DNA of 64,000 bases from Eutreptiella sp. 'Long Island Sound 2002' (lineage: Eukaryota; Euglenozoa; Euglenophyceae; Eutreptiales; Eutreptiaceae): assembly GCA_964036045.1 (NCBI GenBank), contig OZ038381.1, forward strand, positions 64,046,242-64,110,241, read 5' to 3'. Shown piece by piece: positions 22,026 through 34,000 of this stretch. The notes below the pieces were generated by a model. The model did no database searches. It saw only the letters and a program-made list of their open reading frames with translations, and was not told the origin of the DNA. The position numbers and the translations under genes are program-made. How positions within the stretch are numbered: the stretch's first letter is position 1; every line of letters starts with the position of its first letter.

Positions 22026-22860
22026 TTACCACCTGTTTGACTTGCCCATGCCTTTTTGGATAGCAGGGGCAAAGGCCTTTTGTGGCGACACGTATCCTAG
22101 TTTGACACCTAGGTATTTGTATGAAGTGCAGAGTTTTATCTTGGTTTGGCTGAAAAGCGCTTTAGTGGCGTTGCTCCAAATGCCGAGAAACAAGACACCT
22201 GATTTATCTTCATTGATGTGGAGTCCCGAAAAATAGAGAATTGTTCTGCCAGGTCGAGGCAATGGAGGAGCAGAGTTGACGCACTTTCAATTCTCGCAGA
22301 GATGTTGATAAGCAAATCATTTGTGTAAAGCAAAATCTAAATGCATGAACTAACATCGGAAAGATAGACATCAATTGGGGACCGAAGCAGTGCAAAGAGT
22401 GTTGCGGAGAGGGGACAAGCTTGTTGCATCCCGGAAGAGGGGTACTCCCTATGATCTAATGGAACCGAGTCATGCACAATTAGTGCCATAGGTGCTCGGA
22501 ACAACAACAATTAAACCTTGATCGTGTAGTTAGACAAACCCATCAATGTGAACAAGAATGGTGCAAACTCATTTAAAACTGAGTCATAAGCTTTTCTGAA
22601 GTCCACAGAACATGCCCTCAGGCATCCAGAAGCGGAGCCAAATGCCTGCCAGAGGTGGTCAAAGATGTACCTCCCCTTCAAGGATCCCTTTTGTTAGACC
22701 GTTGGTAATGCTGAAATTCGGACCTGTAGCTGAAGTGAAAAGCTGGGTGGCTACAAACCACTTGTGGCATGTATTTTGGCATACAAGGGGTCTCAAGTCA
22801 CGAACACTGATAGTGCCTCTGCCTTGGGGATCACGTTTAAAAGCGCTAACGACCAAGTAT
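22026..22860 (-). pseudogene. reverse-transcriptase fragment of a second non-LTR retrotransposon
   Basis: Read on the minus strand across frames, the order of RT motifs is right. First comes VRDLRPLVCQNTCHKWFVAT (about 22835-22775), then KGILEGEVHLFDH-like text and CSVDFRKAYDSV (motif A, about 22615-22575). Next are GMQQACPLSATLFALL (motif B, about 22430-22385) and LLYTNDLLINIS (motif C, about 22335-22300). Last come SGLHINEDKSGVLFLG and YKYLGVKLGYVS (thumb side, to about 22060). The catalytic YADD-type box reads YTND, so the second position and first Asp are changed. TAG at 22337-22339 and several frameshifts interrupt it. It is a dead fragment, distinct from the 28-36 kb element. Confidence 0.75.
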
Positions 22861-22869
22861 CGGAGACAT

Positions 22870-23365
22870 CAAACATGGCCGTCCTTTGCCCCCCTCCCCC
22901 ACCCAAAAGCACCTGATGCCCAAAAAGGGCTAAAGCTGCCTTTTCAATGGCATATTTCTCACATTAGTCCTAGGATTCTGGTTTTTGGGGGGGGGCACCC
23001 GAGGGTGAAAAATTGCTTGAGCACTTTGTGCACTAGGGGGTGTTCTGGCACATTGCGCGCACGGCGCGCGCACAACATGCATATGATAGGAAGAAATCGG
23101 GGCATTTTGCTACAATGAGCAATATTCTTGCCTATACAGACCATAATACAACGAGAGAATGTTGGAGAACCTCCCCATTCCACCCCCCAAGCCCAAATGG
23201 ACCCCATTGAAACCACCTTCTCGGACAGATCGCAACAATTGGCAACAAATCTTTTGCCATCATGGTAAATGGCATGGTTTGCAACCATTGTATTAGAAAG
23301 GGCACGTCGTAGCTCCAAAAGGATTGACCTTGGTGCCTTGAAGGGCGTGAATGATATGGAGAGCT
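22870..23365. other. spacer between RT and RNase H fragments
   Basis: C-rich and G-rich runs (22892-22912, 22986-22994) and a short GCGCGCACGGCGCGCGC-like palindromic stretch near 23055-23072 are the only structure I see. ORFs here are not supported. Confidence 0.4.
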
Positions 23366-23373
23366 AGGGTTTA

Positions 23374-23965
23374 GCATTTGTTTTCACTGACAGTTCCCCG
23401 GAACACTTTTCGAACATCGGATGGGTCGGTGGCTATGGTGTGTTTTCCGAAGCAAGGGTAGAGCTGGCTGATTTTATGCCTTTGCACATGAAACCCACGA
23501 TCAATTCCGCAGAGATACTGGCTACTATGACGGCCTTGAGGCTTCATGCAGACCATCCAAAGGTAGCCATGTGTGCTAACTCGGCCTATGTCCTGTTAAG
23601 GGTGAAGAGAGCACCTTGTATGTGAAAAATGAACGATTGGAAAGGAGCCTGGGTCCGGTCTCCAATGCCCCCCTGCGGGAAGAAATCCTATACTTAACAA
23701 AGACACACTCCAAGACATACGGTGGGTTAGGGTGCCCTCGCACGTGAATGTCATGTGCAACAAACAAGCAAACATACGGGCCCATCAGGGAAGAGTCATC
23801 AACCCTTTATACCCCCAAAAGGGTACCTCACATGGGCACAGTTTGCACCCTACGTGTACTCCTATCCGAGCCATTAAGAAGCCCAAGCGGCTTCCCCAAA
23901 AGGCGTCCCCGGTCGGACCTTTGGCGTATAATTTTGACGATTTTTTGCCTAGGATGTGCAATTGA
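23374..23965 (+). pseudogene. RNase H domain fragment of a retrotransposon
   Basis: FVFTDSS (first catalytic Asp, near 23389) is followed by GGYGVFSEARVELADF, NSAEILATMTALRL (catalytic Glu) and VAMCANSAYVL. The last motif normally reads TDSxYV, so its Asp is Asn here. TGA 23626-23628 and frame changes follow. WVRVPSHVNVMCNKQANIRA (about 23725-23790) matches the C-terminal RNase H helix, again with Asn in place of the usual Asp after KQA. Two Asp-to-Asn changes (GAC to AAC) indicate loss of activity. It lies on the strand opposite to the RT fragment, so the two come from different insertions or from a rearrangement. Confidence 0.7.
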
Positions 23966-24411
23966 CTCCACGTGATGAGGCAGCATGCTCAACACTGGTG
24001 ATCTATCTTAGTGAGTTGGAGCTACAGTGCATGCCTGACATCCAAGAGGGGTTGTCTCCAGCCCAATCTGTTTTTTTTTGTGTGCACCCCCGCCATTTAG
24101 TTTTGATCCAGATACCCCCCTGCCCCCAACAGGCAGCTCTCCACCTCATGTAGTGAGAGGGGTTCGCCCCCGTGGGGGTAAGGGGCAGGACACTACGTGT
24201 AGACGCTTTGTCATTCATGGCGGGGTCCATAGCCCTTCCACGTCGTGCAGCGAATGTGTTGATTCCCGATTAGCCTTGGGTTTTGACAGGTGCATAGGCA
24301 GTAGCCAACCCGCATACAGGGTTGCATCGCCCTACCCTTTCAACATTCATTACATGCTTCTCTTTAGATGTTTTGGATTCTTTTGTGGTTTCATCTTCAT
24401 TGTGTGCTATA

Positions 24412-24630
24412 CTAGCATGAACATTGATGGAAGTTGGTTGGAATGGCCCGAGCCGGGAGCACGCGGGTGTCCGTCTCCATCATGAAGTCGTAGCCGAGGA
24501 TCATGTCCCAGTCCATCTGGGCGTCATAGAAGTTTCCCCTCAGCGAGATATGTTTGCTGAGGCCAGGGCGGCTCAGCTCACGGTGGTTCACGAACTGCAG
24601 CGTGATCCCAGCCTCATTCGTACCTTGCAC
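24412..24630 (-). pseudogene. retropepsin-like (aspartic protease) fragment of an LTR retrotransposon
   Basis: The segment LSKHISLRGNFYDAQMDWDM followed by ILGYDFMMETDTRVLPARA matches the part of retroviral-type aspartic proteases after the flap, where a hydrophobic ILGxDFL motif is characteristic. The DTG/DSG active-site half is not visible. It may be a remnant of the same class of element as the gag at 10-12 kb, but they are 12 kb apart and need not belong together. Confidence 0.5.
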
Positions 24631-24639
24631 TGTATCTGT

Positions 24640-27600
24640 CAGCGACCATGCTTTTGCAAATTGGATTATTCAACAGCTCAAAAATCAAAAATTTACAAGG
24701 CAGTGTTTTGATGTTTTAGGCCCGCCCACAATGCCAAACGTCAAAATACCCCTCATAGATTGTTTCGTACTGTAACCACAAAGACCATCAAAGATCGAAA
24801 ATTACAGAACCCAGAATGACCAAATAGCCCATGTAAAGCCCCCTTTATGCCCCCCTTCGGCCTCCCTATGTATTTTCTGCCATGTGTAGGGGGCGGTAAG
24901 GGGTCGGGCAGTTTTTAAGGCGCCGCACAAACTGCTAGGACAAAAAAGGCCGGTTTCCAACACCGATTTTCTGAATCATTCACAATGATGGAATATTCCA
25001 CGTAAAACATCTTTCTTAGTTTTTGTTGGCCTTCCTTAGGTTCCCGCCATGTGAGACACTACTGGCACCGGCCACCACTGCCCCGATGTCCACCAAGGCC
25101 CCAAGTGTTGCACCCGGTTCATCAAGATACAAGCCCTAGTAGCCTAGCTGGGCCAAGACGGCGAGTGTGTACCACTTCCATGTCTGCTAGTGAGCATGCT
25201 GGACAAGTGGCAAAGGCAACAACCCAATTGTTGGGATCACACCAAAGGCTCGCCGTGTGCTGCCAGGGAGCCTCGTGGACACCCTCTGATAGACAGGTAG
25301 AGCGGGCAAAGTGAGTACCGGGATGCTACAACCCCTCCAAAACACCCCCCCTCCCCCGGGCCAACCCACCTATCCAAGAATGGAGGATTCCTTGCTCGAA
25401 AGACGAACACGTACGGACAACCTGAGGTACCAAATGGCATCCTCTAGGCAAGCACAAGTGCTGAGGTGGCGGTGGTGGCATTTGTTTGATCGTAGTGGCA
25501 GCATCATTGCGGCTGGCAGCAACATCAATGGTGGTGATAGGCCCGAGCCGTGCGGGTTGGCAGCAACGGAGGTAGACAGCTCTCAAGGTTGCTAGGGCGC
25601 TCCTCAAAATGTTTTCGGTCATCTGCAGAGCCACAAGTGGGGACGCGTGCAAGGGGTATCCCCCCCCCCCCCCCAAGCACCCCCCTAAAACGTGTTCAAA
25701 ACGGCCAAAGGGAGGAAATTAGGCGACATGTGCAAGAGCTCTTGGTTTCCTATGGAAAAACACTATTTTGTAAATGATCCAACACAAACATTAGGTTTGG
25801 GTTCCGTTTGGAGGGGCCGCGGACATTGCAAATTGCCGCTCAAGTCACGCACACCGTTGACTTGTATTTGTTGAACGGCGATTGGCGGCTATAAGGGGTA
25901 AATGCAGCAAGTGTGGATGGACATGAAAAATACCTTTCCCAGTATCCGTTCTTGCCGGATCCGGTGAAACCCTTTGCCGAATCCGGCAAAACTGTGCTCT
26001 GTAAGGACTTTGTATATATTTCATTGGGAGACCGATGAATCACGGCTGTCGAAAGTACTCACTACTTTGAATGTTCTGAAAAACAATTAACGCTCCCTTT
26101 TTGAGGCAATTTTAACTATAAACAAGATTCCAGTGAAACATATGGCACGACGAATTATCGACCTTGCACACTCATCCGGTGTCTTTTGAGCCTTGCTGTA
26201 CACATTGACATCCCCAGGTTTGGAGCAGTTCGGCTTGACAAGCTGCTAGTGCACTAGTCCAACAGTTCCTCAAGGGACTACTCCACAACCTTCGTTGGCC
26301 GATATTTAGTATCAAAAGGTCAAAAATTCAAAGTTCATTTTTTTTATTTTCTGACCATCCACAATAACAAATCCCATGCGAAGCACATTTTAGGCTCCTT
26401 CTATTCATTTTTCACTCTATTATTTGGACAGTGGGTGCTTTGGGGCCTAGGGCTTGAAGCAATGGGTGGACAAACTGCTCAAGCAGTCGTGCACCCACTG
26501 GAGCTCAGCAAATGCAAATTCAAACCCCCTGTTTCTTATGTTGTGAGCACATTTACAATGATCAGATGCCCCGTGTGGCTGTTTTAGGCACAGGTTATAT
26601 ATTTTGTCTTATACGTAAGGCAATGGGGGCTTGGGGGGGTCAAGGAGTTACTGGAGGGTCTAGTGCGCAAACTACACAAGCAGTTTTGACCTTCAACAGG
26701 TTGAAGATGTAAAATTCCAATGCCAATGTTGTTGATATTGTGAAACCACTCACAATGATGATATATACCATATAAACCTTGTTTTACCGTGTTGTAGACC
26801 CTCTTTACACGTGTTCAATCTTATTTTGGAATTTGGTGCACCGTGGATCTGGGGTGGGGGGGGCTAGGGATTAATGCACACAATGCTTAGGTGAAATTCG
26901 GAAAACGATTTTTTGGATATGGTGATCACTCACAATCTACAAAATGAAACCATTTTTGATTTGTTGATGGTAAGAACTGCGGAAGCAATTTGTTCACAAG
27001 TCCTTTATTACACACAAGGTGTGTCAAGAATAACAATGTTGTCAACCACAAAAGCATTTTTTACCACCTCGCTTGCTTGGCCACTGTAGTTCAAATATAA
27101 TGCAATTCTGAAGCACTGTGAAATATCACTGTACAACAAATTCTATTGCCCTCGGCAAGTCCACCTCGCAGAGAATCTACCCCAAGCAACACACACCCAA
27201 AATAGGGTAAAAACTACATAAATACGGGCTAAAGCATGCTTTACATATCCTGGATGGTCATTTTAGGTGATCAATATATAAAAAATGAGTTCCAAAAAGT
27301 TCGATTTTTGAGCTGTATAGGGTGACAAACTGCATAAGCAGGTTCTGTACCCATCCCTTGGGATCCCCCCCCTCCAATACCCGAATAGGGTGAAAAACAT
27401 GTAAATACGGCCTAAAACATGCCTTACATACCTTGGATGGTCATTTTGGGTGATCACAATATCAAAAAAAAGTTTCGAAAACTTCGATTTTTGAGCTGCC
27501 TAGGGTGAAGAGCTGCATTAGCAGGTTGTGTACCAATCCCTTGCAGGACCCCGCCCCCTCCCGCACCCAATACCCAAATAGGGTGAAAAACACGTAAATA

Positions 27601-27800
27601 CGGCCTAAGACATACTTTAGATACCTTGGATGGTCTTTTTAGGTGATCACGATTTTCAAAAAAACAAGTTTCGAAAACTTCGATTTTTGAGCTGCCCAGG
27701 GTGAAAAACTGCATAACCAGGTTGTGTACCAATCCCTTGGGAGACCCCCCCCCCCCCCGGACCCAATACCCAAATGGGGTGAAAAACACGTAAATACGGC
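24640..27800. repeat. ~180-195-bp satellite, diverged at left, regular at right
   Basis: From about 27200 the unit is clear: AAATACGGCCTAAAACATGC, TACCTTGGATGGTCATTTT, GTTTCGAAAACTTCGATTTT, GAGCTG and AAACTGCATAAGCAGGTTGT. Successive starts are near 27212, 27396, 27590 and 27786. Farther left only echoes remain (CACTCACAATGATGATATAT near 26747, TCATTCACAATGATGGAATA near 24975, TCAAAAATCAAAAATTTACA near 24676). No gene is supported, and ORFs at 25.0-25.7 kb show no domain. An inverted GCCGGATCCGG / CCGAATCCGGC pair lies at about 25952-25988. Confidence 0.7.
27779..27800. repeat. target-site duplication, left copy (3' side of the retrotransposon)
   Basis: The left copy reads GTGAAAAACA, then C, then GTAAATACGGC. 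The right copy at 36740-36761 is the same except T for C at the eleventh base. The satellite is interrupted after this string on the left and resumes with it on the right, so it was duplicated at insertion. Confidence 0.8.
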
Positions 27801-28038
27801 ATTCGTCTATTAGCGTCCGCTGGTCTATGTACAAAGGCAGAGGGGCGGGGAGGTGGGCCGAGTCGAGTTCAGGCGCCCGTGTCCTCTCCTACAGGCCCCC
27901 CACCTGTGCGTGCACGGCGGCCAGGAGGCACGTGCCGGATGATACTAGGTCTCTTCTGTGCTGGCCCTGCCGTGCTGCCGCCGTGGCGGCGGTGTGGACT
28001 GGGATGGCGGCGGCGCCGAGGGCGCGGCCGCCATTGGG

Positions 28039-31000
28039 TCAGAGGGGAAGGGCCCCCTGATTGCGTCGCCTGCCGCTCGTGGGGGTGGTGGGGGCGTGCG
28101 AAGCATGTCCACTACCAACCTGGTGGCCTTTGGCTGAGGCCGCCGTCGAAGCCTGCGGGGGGGATCGTCGCCGCGGCTGGCAGGAGGGCCACCGGTCCGG
28201 CGGGCCCAGGTTGGGGATGTCTCCCGCCGCGTCGTTCAGCCAGGGGAGCCACGTCCCCCTGGCGTTGTCCCATCTTGGGCAATCCCACAGGACGTGGGCC
28301 TCGTCCTCGTGCGCCGCGCCGCAGTGGGGGCACGCGGAGTTGGCCCGCATGCCGTGGCCCGACACCCGGGCCGCCGTCCACATGGCCCCGGCCAGGAGGC
28401 CGCGCAGGAGTGACTTCTCCAGCTCCCTGGGGGCCGCCCGCAGCGCCGCGCGGCAGGCCGGGCCAACCGCCCCGTCGCCCAGCCCACCGAAGGTGATGGG
28501 GCGCCGCGCCTCCAGTTGGCGCGAGGAGTGGCAGCGGAGGCTGTCCCGGACCCGGTGCTAGAGCTTGCGGAGTGGCTCTTGCACGAAGTGCAGGGGGTGC
28601 TCCTGCCTTGGGATGTCCCAGCACCACCCTCGCAAGGGGTCGAGCCCAAGGAGGCCGCCGTGCGGAGCGCGTGCCCCACCGGGCCCGTCCCGGGTGGGCG
28701 GCCTCCCCACTCCTAGATAGCTTGGGCGAAAACCTGAGTGACCCCCGGCTCGCGAGCCAGGCGGGCCAGCCAGAGGAGGCGCTCATATCGCGTGTGCATG
28801 AACGGGGACACGCGGTGCCCCTTGGAAAGGACGGTAAAGATGACCTCCTTGGCCCCGGACACGCGCGCCGGCCCCCACAGGGCCCGCACCACCGCGGTCT
28901 CGAGCCCCCTCAAATGGGGCTCCGTCACCGACGCCACGGCCACCCCATGGAGGGCCAGCGGGGTGACCAGGGTGCTGATGGCTCGCTCCCGCCGAACAAA
29001 GGTCGAGAGGTTGGGAAGGCGTCGCAGGGCGCTCCGCCCCGCCTCCAGATGCCGGGACAGCACCAGACCCGTGGCCTTGGAGCCTCCAATGGCGATGTCG
29101 ATGCCGAGCTGGCGGAAGGTCGTCGCCAGTGGGATGGGGACCCCCCGGAGCAGCACCGCCGGGGCGCCTTGTTCCCCCTGGACGCAGGAGCAGGACTTGT
29201 CCACGCGGACGTCCTACCCCGTGATCCGAAGCCACTCCTCCGTCGCCGGGACCGTGTCTAGGAGGGCGGCCGCGCCCGGGGCCACTGCCTGGGTGTCGTC
29301 CGCGTAGCCCGACGACCCCAGCGCGGCGTAGCCGGGTCCGGCATCCTTGAGGGGGAGCAGGGCCCCCGGCTCCAAGTCGTCCGCCGCGTCCTTGTCCAGG
29401 GTCGGTCGCAGGGCGGCCGTCTGGGCGCACACTTGTCGGCGCAGTGAGTCCACCTCCCATTTCCAGATGGTGGTGAGCACATTCACCGGGATCACCGACA
29501 AGGGGCATCCCTGGAGAATGCCGTCGGTGGCTTGCCACCAGAGGCCGAAGGCCCCTGCGATCTTGAAGGCCCGGCGGAGCTCCGGGTCCATGCCGAGCTC
29601 CAACGCCAGCGCCAGCACGACCGCTTGGGGGATGAGATCGAAACACTTGACGTAATCGATGCTCCTCCCCGCGACGGCCCACCCCCGGAGGGGACACAAT
29701 TCCAAGAGGACTTGCGTCGCCGCCGCCCCGTCCAGGGCGCTCCGGGCGGGGCGGAACCCAAAGGCTGCCGGGGGGCCCAGGCCTCCTGCCACGCAATGGC
29801 ATCCACCAGGCGCAACCCCCGCCCACGGCCTGTAGACCATGGACAGGACCGTGAGCGGGCGGGTGTTCAGGGGCCCCGGCGGACCCTATTTGGGGATGAG
29901 GGCGGTGTAGCCCTCGGCCAGGCGGGTCGGCCATTTGCCCACACGCTCCACCTCGCGCAATAGGTCTACCAGCCAGCCCAGCAGCCTGTCGGACAGGGAG
30001 CGGAGGTCAGCCAGATTCCATGCGTCCAGCCCCAACGCCGAAGGCTTCATGCGGGAGAGCCCCTTGCGCAGGCGGGGGCCGTCGAGCCGCGAGGCAATCA
30101 TGGGGACACGCCGCACGTGGCTGCCGTACCGGTGGAGGAAGGCCGCCGGGTCCGGCTTTGGGTCCGACGCGTGGTTGCAATTTATGGGGCGCCAAGCGTC
30201 CTGTAGGAGGCCATCCATCTCCGCCAGGTTGGCCGTGGCATTGCCATTCGGCCTAGAGAGGAAGGTGACCGGGGGGGGCGTAGGATTCGTCCTTGAGCCA
30301 GCGGTACACGGCCCCCTGATCCGAGGACCAGGCCTCCTCCGGCCAGGCGCGCCACTCACGGACGCGGTCCTTGTCTTCCGCCCGGAGCGTGGCCCGGACC
30401 TTCCCCGCTAGTGCCGTGCGGAGGCGGCCAGGGGCCGCCAGCGAGGCCAGTTAGCCGGGCGCGCCACCAGGCTCAAAGTCCGCATACTCCGGGCCGAGCG
30501 CGCGGAGCTAGTCTAGGCGACATCGGAGAGCCGCCCACGCCTGCTGCACCGCGCGTAGCAACACGCCCGCTCCCTGCGCTGGTCGTTCCGTCCAGCGTAG
30601 GACTTCCCGGAGAGGCCCCTGGCCCACCTGGATGTGCGCCACCGGGCAGGTTAGTGGCCCTCCGGTGTCCCATCGTTGCTTGGGGCAGAGGAGCACCTCC
30701 CGGAGCAGCTGGTCCGTGCCCCTGCCGCGGGGGAGGTTGGGAGGGGCTAGCGGGAGTGTAGCCCCGGCCGGGAGGGAGTCCGGGGTGATGTCCGGGCAGT
30801 CCAGGGCAAGGAGGGTTTCCTCCGCGGTTGTGGACCAGAAAGCCCAGGCGCGATCGACATCCCCGGCAGACAGGGCCGCCCGCCACCCCGCCTCCAGCAC
30901 GTCGAGAAGGCGTTGAACGAGGAGGAGTCGCTCGTGCTCCTCACGTTGGGCCGGCACCACTGGTTTGGGGCGGACAAACTTGACCACCCGCTGCGACACC

Positions 31001-34000
31001 CCCCGAAGGTGGAGGTCAAAGCATACCGGCGTGCGCCCCGAAACAGCCCCACGCGGCAGGCGCTCCGCCGTATGGAGCTACGTTGCCAGCCGCGTGTCAA
31101 CCAGCAGGCCGTCAATGCGCGAGGGTCGGGTGCTTGCCGGGCCGTGGTACCAGGAGAGGGGGTCCCTCCCCAGGGCGGACGCCAGCTCGAGGTCCGCATC
31201 CACCAACCGGCGACTTAGGAGGGACGCCACGACGGACGGCGGCGCCCGCAGCGGGTAATCAAGGTCAAAGTTGAAGTCCCCCCCCCCACCAGCTGCGGGC
31301 CGTCCCGTGTCGCGCCACATACTGTGTAGCGTGGCTCCAGAAAGTGCGGTTAAGGGCCGGCTGGGCCGAGACTCCGTACGCCACCTGGGGGTGCAGGGAA
31401 TCCGCCCCCCGCCCCAGGCCCACCAGGACGTGGCACCAGCGGGTGGGGTGCCAGAGGGTTTGGGCGAGGGCGTTCGCCTCGGTGCGGGACACCCCTTTGG
31501 GGTGGAGAATTTGCCTGGCCGGGATGCCTTGGCGTACCAAGATACCCACCCCCCCAGCTGGCGCATCCCAGATGCCCCCCCCCCCCGGGGATTCCAAGGG
31601 CACCCCCCAAAAAGCTTGCCAGCCCGAGGCCCCGGCCTGGGCGCGCATCACTCGCCGTGACACCGCCGTGAGACGGGCCTCTGAGATCAGCACGACGTCC
31701 GCCCGCTAGTCGGCGACCGTGTGCCAATGCAGACGCAGGGACGTGACGTTTGCCAATGCCACGCGCATGGGGCCCGGGTGGGGCTCGATGTCCCCGCACC
31801 GCAGCAGTAGGAGGGGGGGGAAGGCCCAGCACTGAGCGGGGGGGGGGGTTCCGCTCAGGCGGCACCGGCCGGGGGGGGGGGTAACCCCCACCCCCAACAT
31901 AAACTCGTCCGCCGCAGGTCACGGGGCGCAAGGAGTGAGGTCAGAGGGGCAGCTAGGCATGCCTTCAGGTTAAATGTCGACCCAAGACCTGCAGCGCCAT
32001 GGTCAGGCAGTCAGGCCCGGTCCCCACCCAAGGGTGGGTGCGCTGGGCGGCAGAGGGGGCGGTGTCGGAGGGAGCGGTGTCCCGCCACGGGCGCGCGGCA
32101 GGGCAGGCGGCTGCGCACGCGGGGGCCGCCCCGTTCCCAGTCCCCAGCGAGGCGGAGGGTCTCCTGGAAGACCTCGTACATGCGGTCCTAGACTGGCCAT
32201 GGTCCAATGCGGCGGAGGGCATGGGGCCACCGTGCCGTGGCATGAACCTCTCCCGGCTCCGGCAGGACGGCCCACCACACGTCGGCGACCACACGAAAGA
32301 GGGCGTGGAGGGCATAGGCCACCTCCCGCCACGTCGCCTCAGGCACAGGGTAGGGGGGTGGCTGGCGGGCGGGGGCGTTGTCCTAGACCCGGCCCCACAA
32401 GTCCACCCTCACGGCGTGGTCCCTGCCGGCGGCCGTCTCTCTCTCGAAGAGGGTGAGGCGGCGGCGCGGGCGGAGGGACCAGCAGGGAGTGGGATCGTCC
32501 CACCGCTCCACGCGGCGAGGCCGGGGCTGTTGCCGCAGCGGCTCGCCTGTCTCCTCCCGCCACATGGGGGCCACTAATCTGCGCCACGTGTACGGGAGGC
32601 GGCCACTGCGGGGGATCTGGCCAGGGGGCGCGCGCGAAGAGGACCTGGGGGTACCTCCACCGCAGGGCCTGGCCCACGGTGGCCCCCTTGGTCCCGAATT
32701 CGGGTCCGCTCGGGAGAACGACGGCGGTGATCCAGACCTGCTTGTCCTTGGGCCGGTGACCGCAGTGCCACCACCCGTTCCAGGCTCCCGCCAGGAGGTC
32801 GTGGAGGCGCAGGACCCCGGGAAGCAGTCCCACGAGGGGGGCCAGGGCGTAGGCGGTGTGTGCCCAGCCCCGCCGCTGGGGGCGGCTCAGGTACACCAGG
32901 GCGGCCTGGCGGTACCACCAGCGAACCAGGGAGAGGCCATGGTGTCGCCGCTAGTACTCTGTGAGGGTGGCGGGGGGGGCCGGGGCCGCGTGCCCGCGCC
33001 CCCGTCCCCGGTCTCGTCCCCGTCCACGTCCTCTTGGTCCACGCGCCATGTGCGAAATAGGCTGGCAGCAGGTCGAAAGGGGACCAGGCCCGGCCGCTGG
33101 GGGCCGGGGGATGGGGTGGAGGGGAGGGGGGCCCGCGTCCCACGCCCCCCTCGCTCCTTGGTAAGGCAGCGCGCGTGGTCCGCCGGCCCTCCGGGCCCCT
33201 GCTTTCCCTTGTGGGGGGGGGGGGGCGGGGGTGGGGGGGGGGACCTCCGGCCACCGTCCACGTCACGCCCGGCGCTAGGGGGAGCGGCAGTGCCGCGGCG
33301 GCTGTGCCCCCTGTCGTACCGGCAACCCCCCACTGCAGCGTGGGGCCCTGCGCCACTGACCGGGCTGACCCCCGCCCCCGGGGGGGATCCAGTGCCATCG
33401 CCTTGCCCCGGGGCGCCCTCGTGGGCTGTGGGCGTATAGACACCCTCCAGCCGGGCCGGGGGTCCGGACACTGGGGCCACCCCAGGGGGAGGGGGGTTGC
33501 CGGGGCCGGTATCGCCGCCGTTCCCACCGCCAACCGCGCCGGGCATGTCCAGTAGGGCACCGGGGTCATATGGCGCGCCATCGCCCCCCCGCTGGTTAGC
33601 CCACAAGCTGTGGTCAGTCGCGGTAGGTGGGCCGCCGCTTGCGGGCAGGGGGCCTCTGTCCACGTCGCCGCCGCCGCGCCGGGCCCCAAGGTCGGCAGGT
33701 TAGGGCGAGGGCTTCCCGGTGCCGGGGGTTGGTGCTCACCCCGTCGCTGTTGTTCCCCAGTCAGGCAGTGCCCGTCCCCGGATGGCCCCCCAGACCTCTG
33801 CTCTCCCCGGGGGGGGGGGGGGGGAGCCCGCTGGTCGCCACGCCGGTCGCACTTGGGGCGAGGGGGAGCCGCGGTGCCGCGGCGGCTGTGCCCCCTGTCA
33901 ATCCGCCACCCCCCCACTGCCGCGTGGGGACCCTTGCCATTGCCCGGGCTGCACCCCTCCCCCAAAGAGGACCCAGGACCATCGCCTCGTGCCGAGGCGC

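Noticed and set aside
22612-23118. Plus-strand ORF of 168 codons
   Set aside because: It overlaps RT motif A and the preceding conserved block on the minus strand and has no motif of its own.
27827-28561. Plus-strand ORFs at the retrotransposon 3' end
   Set aside because: They are opposite to the zinc-finger and RT C-terminal coding strand, which carries recognisable motifs.
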